NCBI RefSeq assembly: GCF_905404315.1
Contig: NC_066304.1
Location: 5,084,001-5,148,000 of the forward strand
Direction of reading: 5' to 3'
DNA: 64,000 nt
Source of the DNA: Leptidea sinapis
Taxonomy: Eukaryota > Arthropoda > Insecta > Lepidoptera > Pieridae
Both the position numbers and the translations under genes were made by a program. The notes under the pieces are model-generated. The model was not told the DNA's origin. It saw nothing but the letters and a program-made list of their open reading frames with translations, and made no database searches. Positions 1 through 12,100 of the stretch are shown in pieces. How positions within the stretch are numbered: position 1 is the stretch's first letter; the number at the start of each line of letters is the position of its first letter.

Positions 1-164
1 TTTGGACGAACACAAATTTTTCGAGTGAAAAATATTGCATTCACTATTGTATAGAAACGTCTTTTTGATCTTCACCAGAGCGTAACCCATGTTGAATTGA
101 GGTGAGAAACTTAGGAAATTGAGTGCGTAATCAAGTGCGTTCCCGTAAAATATTTTGGCAATCA
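1..164 (-). CDS. ABCA exon 25 (membrane block 2, runs off window)
   Basis: Open to the window edge. Acceptor CAACAG before 164. The two leading bases plus the G from exon 24 make a Val codon. Encodes IFYGNALDYALNFLSFSPQF then NMGYALVKI, the counterpart of the ABCA (I)xxxFxxFPxFxLGxGL segment near the end of membrane block 2; NBD2 would follow outside the window. Confidence 0.85.
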
Positions 165-3100
165 CTGTTGTTTCCCCTACAATTTGAACGAAATAACAAT
201 TACTTAGTGTATATTACTACTACGAATACAATAGTGACTAGATTTTATAAAAGGCATAAAAGGCATTTATTTTTTCAAAATTGATTCCTTTAGAATTCTT
301 TTTGATGTCATTTCTAATAACTACTAGATACTACTACCGCTTCGGAGCTTCGGAAACAAATGGCGCTCTGAGAGAGAAGAACCGGCGCAAGAAACTCTCC
401 CAGCATTCTTTTTTTGCGCTCTTTTCATTAAAAATATGCAATATTGTACAGTAATTTCTATCGCTATAAAATAATCACAATCTAGTCCCAGGCTATCCGA
501 TCATTTAGATATTCAGCAGTGGAGTGATAGGATTTACGAAAGAGCCTATTTTTAAAAAACGTTTAAATTTATTTATAGATAATGCCTAAACAGTGGCTGG
601 GACTTCATTATAGAAGCGTATACATTTACCCTTAAAGTTATTATGTATCTTATGAAGCCTACTTTCTAGTAGGCTTCATAATAGTTACAAGCAATCCCTT
701 ATTTCTGGTGTTATAATAATGGAAATCACTATTAAGAGCAAAATATAATATAAAGGGGCAAACTGAAAGGCAAAGTAAACTAGAAAAGGAACCCTAAAAA
801 AGCTGCCCTGAATAAGTGAATACATTTGCAGTAATAAGGACTATAGGATAAGGCTGTTGCTGGTCTTCAAGGTAGAGTCTGTTCTAATGAAGATGAGGAG
901 GAAAACGGCTGAAGGTGCTCAAGTCTTGTTGGTTCGAAATTTTATACCCGGCATGAGATATCACCAATTATCTGTACGAGGCAAAAAGTCTATTTACTGC
1001 GATGTGGGCAAAGATTTACTATATATAACTACATTTTAAACAAATATCTTTTATTGTTCTTTCGTTCCAAGGGCTTGAAAAATTTGTTATCTTTATAAGA
1101 GTAAATTTACTGTGAGATGAAGTAAAAAACGATCCAGTAAAAAGGGATTCCCCCTGCTACACAGTAAATTTGCCATATGCAATCTTTTGTCAGGAAAATT
1201 TTTACTAAAAAAGATGTTTACGACAACGGAGCCAAAAACAAATTAAAATAGAATAATAAAAACAAACTTACCAAATATAATATTAACGATGATATATATC
1301 ATTGAATTAAGCGCTGCACGAGGGCCCAAGCTAAAAATATACGCTTGCGGAATACAACCCAGACCATACACAGCTAACATTAAAAATACAACCACTGTAA
1401 TGCAAAAAATTATACAATTAGTTCCATGACTTGCTAGATTTGAACTAGAATTCACTTTAATTCGCTTATAGGATCCAGTGCGGGAGGCTCCTTTGCACAG
1501 GATTGATTATGGGTACCACAACGGCGCCCATTTCTACCGTGAAGCAGTGATGTGTAAACATTATTGTGTTTCGGTCTGAAGGTCGCCGTAGCTAGTGAAA
1601 TTACTGGGCAAATGAGACTTAACATCTTATGTCTCAAGGTGACGAGCGCAAATGTTGTGCTGCTCAGAATTTTTGAGTATTTCAAGAATCCTGAGCCACG
1701 CTGCATTCTGATGGGCAGGGTGTATAAATTACCATCAGATGATCGTCCTTCTAGTCTCGTGCCTTATTTTCATATTCTTGAAAAAAAAGAAAAATTAGAG
1801 TAACTTGACATTGCGTTTATTAATAAGACAGTGTCGTGGGTATAGCAATTCCTGTTTTTCAATATCTATATATATATAAAAATGAATTGCTGTTCGTTAG
1901 TCTCGCTAAAACTCGAGAACGGCTGGACCGATTTGGCAAATTTAGGTCTTGAATTATTTGTGGAAGTCCAGAGAAGGTTTAAAAGTCCATATATAATTTC
2001 TATGAGAGAATTTATTGACGCACGGTTAGACAGTTCTGCTGTGAAACAATTTCATTACGACAGCAGGGTGCATATTTTACGAAGTAATTTTTGATGTTAT
2101 GATATATTATTGACAAATTCATATAAAAACATTATTTTATTTATTATATACAGAACAACGTCTGTCGGGTCAGCTAGTATAATATAAAATATGATAAGCG
2201 AAACTTACTGAAATCCTCCAAGCCAAAGTAAAGCGGTGCAACAAGACTCATAATTGTGACTATAGCAGCCATCATCAAACAAATGAGAATCAAGTACAAA
2301 ATGAGGTCGCATATGAGCATTGACAACCAGTAACGCAACGGCGAGAAGTTTAATGTGTTACACTGAAAGAGATTACTTAGATTATATTAAAACTAAAAAA
2401 TCTGCCATGAATATATTATGTATACTAACTACAATCGTCAAATTCGAATATTTTTATTCAAAATGGGATGTGATATCACTTATTGACAGTCAAAAACTAC
2501 CACCCATTCCAAAATGAATGCAGACCTGAGAAGAACGGGCGCAACAACCTCAGCGGGTTTTTTTAATATAAAAAAATATGGTTCCTAAGTAATATCATAC
2601 AATTAAACTTATTATTTAATAGCTCAGGCTAATCGGTCGCTTCATTCCCAATGTGTGGTATCATTTAGAAACTTATTTATGTTATAGTAGGTAACCTTTA
2701 CCACACAAACATTTTTTAACAATTCTTTATAATATACTATAGAATATCGTAATACTTTTGTTTTGAACATTTTCTGGGATCTTGTTGTAAAAGTATATAC
2801 ATCGCCCCACAAAAAACCTACTAACTCGACTTAGCCGAGTAGTAGGCATTATAGGTTAAGGCATTATGGTTATGACAGTCAGCAAATCTACCTTATCCTA
2901 GGATTAATAAAATACAATCAGGCAGCAGCGTTAATTGACATTTTTATTTCTGTAAAAACAATAAAAACTACTTATTTCAAAATGCATTTGAAATTATATT
3001 AATCAACCCACGAAAGAAGGTAAGCAAATTAATTTGTTGTAATTTTTTGAGGAACAGTTTTAGATTTAAATTTTAAGATCAATACCTGAATGTGCCTTTT

Positions 3101-6100
3101 GATTCCACTCTCCATAGACGGTATCAGGACTATGTGTGATATTGTCAATATCAGTAAAAACTGAACGAATATCGGCGGGCTTTCGGCAAATTTCATCCAC
3201 TGTTGAAAGTTATATAGCACATATGTATATATCTTTTCATTTCTTGTACTCGGAAAGTAATGTTGTTTTGGTCTGATTATTATTCTGATTATTGGGTGGA
3301 AAATGCTGCTTCCCTCCATAGAGAGGGAAAAACTCATACAAATTACTTCCCACCTAAGGGCCGGAATGAACTTTAAAAATAGAACTGCTTTCAGCTATGA
3401 AGAGATTTATGTAAAAAAAAACTAAACTAATTGAAAGAAATGCCACGTGTCTTTCTAAACAGCCACTGTGAACTTAGCGCAAACTTCTTTGAACGGAATA
3501 AGCCGCAACAATATCGCGGTGAGTTCCATATTTAAAATTTAAAAAGTCGACATAAATTGGCGGGATACTGATCTGTAATGTATCTGTGACAGAATTCAAA
3601 AAATAGGTAATAATCTTTTATGCTAAGATTTGAATATTAAAAATGAGTTCAAGCTATTCTGAAATGTTAACACCAGATTCAATTAGAGACGAGGCTAATT
3701 GTGTTATTGAAAATCTTTTGCCAGAAATCTCAAAAGAAAGATATATAAACACATTTAATGATTTTATGAAGTGGCGAGTAGAGAAGAATAGAAAATCGTT
3801 TTCCGAAAGTGTATTTCTTACATATTTTAATGGACTGTGTAGCAAACTACAGCCTTCTACGCTATGGAGCCGATATTCAATGCTCAAGAGTACACTTAGT
3901 GTAAAACACAATGTAAATTTGAAAAAATTCCATAATTTAACATAATTTTTGAAAAGACAGTCGCAGGGGTTCAAGAGTAGGAAATCTAAGGTTTTCACCT
4001 CTCATGAAGTGATTTTTTTTTAAAATGATGCTCCTGACGAGATATATTTGGCAGTGAAGGTAAGTATTTATGTATTTATTCTAAAAATGAACGTATTTAT
4101 TACACAAATACTAAAAAATTACGTGTTTCACAGGTGGTATTGATACTCGGTATAAACGGCGCTTGCAGAAGCAGTGAACTCACAAATTTGACAATTAAAG
4201 ACATTGAAAGTCAAGGCCAATTATTACTAGTAAAACTGACTAAATCAAAAACAAATATTGAGCGCTCGTTTGTAGTAAAAGAAGAGTTTGCACAAATAGT
4301 AAAGAAATATCAAAAAATGAGACCTAGTGATGTAAAAACGGACTGTTTTTTTCTCAACTATCAGAAGGGAAAATACTATAAACAAGTGATCGGTAAAAAT
4401 AAAATCTCAGGTATGTCGATGCAGATAGCAACATATTTGAATTTACCAAACTGTGAGCAAAATACCAGACATTGTTATAGACGAACGTCAGCAACACTTT
4501 TAGCCGATGCTGGGGCAAACATGACAACGTTAAAAAGACATGAAGGCTGGAAATCCAGCACAGTCGCCGAAGGCTACATTGAAGATTCAGTCCAAAACTA
4601 AAATTAAAACCAAATTAACTGAAACTATAAAAATACGCCCTAATTCGCCTCAGCCGACAACTTCCAGGGAGTATCCGCCATGGAATCCATCGTCTGATGA
4701 AATACCAGAGTATATAGAAATACTTTTACAGATATCTAGAACAGCCAAATTTGTCATAATGTATCAAAGACCATTAACATTCCAAACAAAAATGTAACTT
4801 TTAATTTCACGAATTGTCCTAATTTGACAATTAGTTTTAAATAGGTGTTACTAAGATTATTATATATTATGAATAAATAGTTTAGACAAACAACTAGTTT
4901 TATTTTCCTCATATTCGAAATGAAAAGTACAGTGTTTAACACGGGTAAAAGAATCATTTCCTACTCGGACTATAGCCGGCCTCGCTGCGCTCGGGCGTCT
5001 AAATACCTCGGGAAATGATTCTTTCGACCCTCGGTTAGCAATCAATTATTAAACCAACTTTTAAAAGAGGTTTAGTCATTTTGCATTTTTCTTGCCAATA
5101 CGTTCAAGTTTTCCAATAAATATTTAATCAATCCTTCCTGCTAAGTACTAGGTACAGATCAAGCTCTTACTGCGACAAATATAAAATTGAGTCTAGGGTT
5201 CGATTCCCAGTGGGTCCCACGTTTACATTGCTAATAAAATAAATTAAAATTTGCCAAGGGTTCAGCAATATTTAGAACTAGCTGACCTGGCAAACGTTGT
5301 TTGAGCTTCAACGAATCTATTACAAAAGATTTCATTGAGATCGGTCGAATAGTTTAGGAGTTATTAGGGAACATACAAACATACATTCTCTTTTATATAT
5401 ATAGAAAAGATTAGTAATGTTAGTTACATGATAAGTTAGTACTGAGAACCTACGCGATGCTTCGACGATTAGTAACGAAATTGTTCATTGTTAATAGATA
5501 TTAATTACAACAACAAGGCTAGAGTTTTGCAAGGGTTTTTGAATGACTATTGTCGTCACTCAAGAAGAACCACGTGAAGCCAATTTGGCATAGTGAATGT
5601 GTTTTATATGGGGTATATATCGTGGGAGTACAAGAACAATCTCTTACACAAGAAACCAATTACATAAGTAGGCTGAAAACAATGCAATAATTTAGAAACC
5701 CTGCGCCTCTCTATAGTTGAAAGTGGTCGGTACAAAAAAAGCACTAAATAAAATCTCAACAGCGCGCTTGGGAATTCCTGTACAGCAATAATAACTACAG
5801 TTTTATAAAACATGATCGTCTCTCTATTTGTCTAAAATGGCTTTCTCACTGTTTGTCGGAGTTGGTACCGTCTAGTTTCGGACCATTGGGAGGTCCTACA
5901 TCAGGGTGACGGCATATCATCGCGAACTAGTCGGTACCAACTCCCAAAAACCGTGAGTAAAGCTGTTTTAGACAAATAAAGTTCATAACGTTTCACGAAC
6001 GTTTTTAGTTATTTATACAACTGTTGTCTAATAAGGGGTATTAAAACACGAATGTGGGTTTATATGGTATGATAATAATATCACATGAGTGTTTTAATAC

Positions 6101-9100
6101 CTAATTATCAACAGTTGCATACAAGACTTGATCTACACCCATAATATGAATCCTCTATAAAAGATTCTGAAACAGTTAGCTTACTGCTAACATTAAAAAA
6201 ACTCCTAGTAACCATAATATCATCCAAAGGAGTGTTATTATGAAAGCGGATGATTTAATGTTGTACTGAATTTCACTCGTATAACACTCGTTTGGATGAT
6301 TTAATGTTGGCAATAAGCTAAATGTTTTAGAGTCTTTAATGGAGGTTTTAAAGCATGGGTGTAGATAAAATAATTTAAATGATTGCCTCTGTGATCAGAA
6401 TGTGAAATACTCACTGGAGTAAGATCCAGTGCCAGTGGATCGTCAATGACTTGTATGGTGGAGTCCCAGGAACCGGTGTAATACCTGATGAGTGCCATGT
6501 ACACACGAGCCAGCGATCTCGCCGCTGCTCCGTGATCAGAATGTAGTGGACTATACAAAACTTTAATCTGAAACATATCGAATAGAATATTAAACTGATA
6601 AGATTTTAATGTAATGAAATGTATGGAAATGAGTTGGGTAGGGCTGTGTTATATATAATGTAATGTAATAATTAATTAATTAGAAGCAGTAATGTGTAAA
6701 AATTACTGTGTTTCGGTCTGAAGGGCGCCGTTGCTAGTGAAATTACTGGGCAAGTGAGACTTAACTTTCTTATGTCTCTAGGTGACGAGCGCAATTGTAG
6801 TGCCACTCCTAATTTTTGGGTTTTTAAATAATCCTGAGCGGCACTGCATTGTAATAGGTAGGGCGTATCAATTAGCATCAGCTGAACGTCCCGCTCGTCT
6901 CGTACCTTATTTTTATAAAAAAAATATAAAAATTAGGTAAACAACGTAGCTAAAGTTGATTTGCAACACTTTGCTATTAAAAAGCGCAAGGAGTCAGATT
7001 TTATTTCATTCCTTATAAGTACTATAAAAATCAGTCAAAATCGGGGCCACTAGTCTAGTCTAGCCGGGCGACTAGTATATGTATATATTTTATAAAGTAA
7101 ACTTACAGTTAGGCTGTCATTTCCCGAAGTCACGTCCATTCCGTACGCGAATTTGAACACGTAATGTTGCGGAGAATCCACAGCGCGCGTGATCAGGTAT
7201 TCTGTTATGCTCTAAAATATAGTAAAATAATTTACGGCACAATTTGCTATATCATTCAAACCATCTGGGTGTGTGGCGTTCCTCCACAGTGCGGAGGTTA
7301 TGGAACTTCATTCTGAGTACGACCAAGCTGTGGAATGAGCTTCTATGTGCGGTGTTTCCATGACATGGGCATAAAAAGGCATAAAAGGCATTTATTTTCT
7401 CAAAATTGATTCCTTTAGAATTATTTTTAATGTCATTTCTAATACCTACTAGATACTACTACCGCTTCGAAAACAAATGGCGATCTGAGAGAGAAGAAGC
7501 GGCGCAAGAAACTCTCCCAGCAATCTTTTTTTTGCGCTCTTTTCAATAAAAATATACAATATTGTACAGTCATTTCTATCGCTATAAAATAATCATAATC
7601 TAGTCCCAGGCTGTCCGATCATTTAGACAGCCAGCAGTGGAGTAATAGGATTTACGACAGAGCCATTTTTTTTATAAAACATTTCAATTTATTTATAGAT
7701 AATGCCTGAACAGTGGCTGGGACTTTATTATAGAAGTGTATACATTTACCCTTAAAGCTATTATGTATCTTATGAACCCTGCTAGAATTAGTTACAACAT
7801 TGGTGCGTTTCAAAAAGCGTATACTTCTAGAAGGCTGGTAACGTTCCTGTGATTCCTCTGGTATTGCAAGAAAATGTGGGCAGCGGTGATCTCTTAACAT
7901 CGAGTGATCCGTACGATGGTTTGTCATCCTCTCTCATAAAGTTTATTTTTTTTTTATGAAAAGAAGGGACGAGGACCAGTGACGCGTTCAGCTGATGGTA
8001 ATTAATTCGCTTTGCCCATTATAATGCAGTGCCATTCATGATTATTGAAAAACCGTAAAATTCTGAGCGGTACTACAATTGCGCTCGTCACCTTGAAACA
8101 TACGAAGTTAAGTCTCAATTGCTCAGTAATTATTTAACTAGCCACGGCGCCCTTCAGACCGAAACACAGTTATGTTTACACATTACTGCTTCACGGCAGA
8201 TGTAGGCGCCGTTGTGGTACCCATAATGTAGCCGGCTTACCATTACTACTAAAAACGTAAGAGAAAAATAGTGTCTAACTCCTCGTGAGTTCTATTTTAT
8301 TATTATGAGTTATTATTTATAATAATATAAATTTAAAATATGGTTCTATTAATAAAATCATAGAATTACAATATACTAGCGTATAGACTATAGACAAACA
8401 AAGCGTGCGATTGAAAAAAACATCTGTAACGGATTTAATTAAAACACTCTTTAAATGATTAAAACGCGTGTAATTGCAACTTTGTTTTACATTAGATTTT
8501 GCATAAAAGTTTATTTTTTATTATTATTGTAGTAAACCAAAATTTCAATAGAGAAGACGGTAAAGTTATCTAACACCTGGCATCCAATAATCTCTAAATG
8601 AAAACCCACAACTACACATACCAAAAAAGAAGAGAACACTGTCAGTAAATTTTGCTAAAAACCATCTGTCTACAGCAAATACCACCTCCGAGGCAATAAA
8701 TGGCGCTAAACTTCATAATGACAACTTTGCCAAATACTATATTTGACTCATTTCATCTGCAGTCCCCCTGAAAACGAGATCTGGAAAGGTCTTGAAACGT
8801 CGGTTTAACTAAAATAAAAATGTAAATTTTACGCAAAAATCTACTGTAAAAAACAGCTACAATTTCACGCGTTTTAATCCTTTAAAAGTGTTTTATTTGA
8901 ATAAAACACTAAAACACTCGTGTTAATTAAAGAAAATACTATTTGTAACGGAGATACAGCTAAAAAGAAAAGGTAAGCGATTGTATTGTTACTGTAACCG
9001 ATTTTGTTGATAAGTCGTAAACAGTCAGCCACGGTAGTTACAGTAGATAACGCACACACTGCAGATTATCTATTCGTCAGTAAATATTAAGTGTTACAAA

Positions 9101-12100
9101 ACTAACTTCCGTGTGAGGCAGTGCTGTATACTCCATATTTTTAACTTCTTTTTCGGTGGCACCAGTTTCGGACAGGACATAACTAGAAATAATAGATAAG
9201 CTAGGATTAAGGGCTCCTTTGTAGGTCTTGGTATTAAATTTTACAACAAAATACCTTACAGTATCTAGGACCTCACTGAGTACAAATTCAAGAAAATTAA
9301 AACTTCTTTGACTAAGAATGCTTTCTATAGTATAGTACAAATAAAATTTGAAAAACAAAATTTTATGAACGATGCGGGATTCGAACCCACGACCTCCGGC
9401 GTTCCGTGCCGGTGCTCTAACCAACTGAGTAAACCGTTCTAGTTCCGCCTCGTTACAAAATTCTGTTTGCTTTGTTCAACTCTCGGGTTGTGGCTTCACC
9501 TACAGGATCTACTTTACAGTTGATAACCTGCTCAACCCCAATATTTGCATATTAGGAAATTGACTTGAGATGTCGCTCTTGTAAATCTAAACATGTTTGG
9601 TTTTTAGGTCATGGGTTCGAATCCCGCATCGTTCATAAAATTTCGTTTTTCAAATTTTATTTCTGTATTGATCGTAGAAGTGAGGGCTATCACTTAAAAA
9701 CATAACATATTGTATAGTATAGAAGATAATAATGCATGGGTTCTTGTCAGGCTCTGCGCAGGCCACCTAAAATTGTGTAATATTATATTTAATAGGTAAA
9801 GTTTTTATATGATTTCATCTACACTAATGCTTTAAATCCTCTATTAAAGATTATGAAACAGTTAGCTTACTGCCAACATTAAAACACCCAATGTTCTAAT
9901 AACCATTACATCATCCAAACGATTGTTGTAATGTTGTACTGAATTTCATAACAACACTCCTATGTTTTTTTTTTCGATCCCTTCATGCGCAAAGAGTTTC
10001 AACAGAGAGCCACGTTCTTATTCCTCGATGCGTGGTATCTGTATGAATTTCAAAAAAAGAACATATTCGTTTATACGCGTTCCACACTACCAGAACGTCG
10101 CGCGCCGAATAAAAAAAGTAGGTTATTCGAATCCCCGCCATTTTTCTTCGATATTTTTATTGTTTTGTTTACAAATAATGAGCGATTCATTTTAAACGCT
10201 GAATATTCGAGTGAATTTTAATTATTGCACTATACAAAATGTAAATTACTATACTTAAATAAATAATTGATACATTAATACTTAGATTATTTGAATATAA
10301 TCAGTAATGAATACAACAACTGTTGTGTAATAAATCCACATTTATTACACAACAGTTGCATAAATAACTATAAAAGATTGGCTGGGAGTTTCTTATCATC
10401 TCAAAGCCTCTTTACGAACTGTTGTAGCTTCATGTCATTTACTAAGTGTTGCTGCAATATGTTCTGTTACTGTCACTCCCTATGGTAAATCTTAATATAT
10501 ATAAATTACGTGACACGTTGTTTGTCCGCGATGGACTCCTAAACTAATGAACGGATTTAAATGGGGATATTACTTCATGGAGTGCAGTTTGGTCCAACTT
10601 GAGAGATAGGATAGTTTTTATTTCGATTTGGGACCCATAATTATTTTTATTTTCAATATTTGTTTTGTATGGACATATTTTCTATGAGAGAATTTATTGA
10701 CGCACGGTTTGACAGTTCTGCTGTGAAACAATTCATTACGACAGCAGGGTGCATATTTTACGAAGTAATTTTTGATGTTATGATATATTATTGACAAATT
10801 CATATAAAAACATTATTTTATTTATTATAGAATACAGAAGTGGGAGAGTCACGCAGCCATCTTTTGACGTCAGCACAATCGGGCCAGACTCGTCCGGGTT
10901 AATTACCACACTCGCACAGAATACCGGCGTGAAGTAGCGGCCTAGTGCCGCTATGTTTCGCATAGGTTAGTGTCGAGGACCGGAGGCCAATCCCCCCCCC
11001 CCCCCCCCCTCCCCAACAAAGATTATGAAAGCGGTCCCTAAAGAGATAGTACCCCAGGAGGGTACCGGCTCTACCAGAGTCGGAGAATCCCTCCCCGAGC
11101 ACTCTAGCTCGGGCTGCCCTTCGTATTCTGGGGAGGGCACAGTACCGCGCATGACCAAGGACAAACGAGGCAGATATCTCGACCTAGCGATACGTCATAT
11201 TTAACGTACCCCGGGTACAAAATTGAGCACAATTTTTTGCCTCATGCCGGGGTATGTGTGTACGTTAGAGAGGATATCTGCTGTCGCCGTCTCGGCAATT
11301 TTGAGGGTAGGGACCTGTCCACTCTCTGGCTCCGCGTAGATTTAGAGGACCGCGTCCGCATCTATGCGTGTGTCTACAGGTCCCATAGTGGTAACGCAGA
11401 AACCGATCATCTCATGGGCTGCGTTCAAGCGGCAATTGACGACGTGCTTGCACAGATCCCCTCCGCTGAAATCGTACTCTTGGGTGATTTCAACGGGCAC
11501 AATGCGGAATGGCTTGGATCACGTAGAGGGTCACCAGTTGATCAACGACCGACAATACGGGTTTCGCCATGGTCGGTCGGCAGGTGATCTTCTGGTATAC
11601 CTAACACATAGATGGGCTGCGGCTATTGAAAGCAAGGGGGAAGGCCTGGCAGTTAGCCTGGATATAGCGAAGGCCTTTGATCGTGTATGGCATAAGGCGC
11701 TCCTCTCTAAACTTCCATCATTTGGGCTTCCCGAGAGCTTGTCCAAGTGGACCTCCAGCTTCCTCACTGGGCGCAGCATACAGGTCGTTGTCGACGGACA
11801 TTGCTCGAACCCGAAGCCCGTGAATGCTGGAGTGCCCCAAGGCTGTATGCTATCTCCTACGCTGTTTCTTCTGCATATCAATGATATGTTGGACACCTCC
11901 AACATTCATTGCTATGCAGATGTCAGCACTGGTGATGCCGTATACACGGGCCATGCACGTCTCTCTCGGGAAATCGTCGACCAGTACCGGGAGAAACTTG
12001 TGTCTTCTATCGAGTCCTCTCTTGAGAAGGTCGCGGAATGGGGTAAATTGAACCTTGTCCAATTTAACCCCCAGAAGACTCAAGTTTGCGCGTTTACCAC

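Noticed and set aside
5180..5225. tRNA-like B box GGGTTCGATTCCCAGTGGG
   Set aside because: No A box or acceptor stem can be paired, so only a repeat fragment at most.
9962..10221. Two overlapping plus-strand open frames of about 78 codons
   Set aside because: No recognisable domain, no start context and no repeat copies; frames overlap in AT-rich intron sequence.
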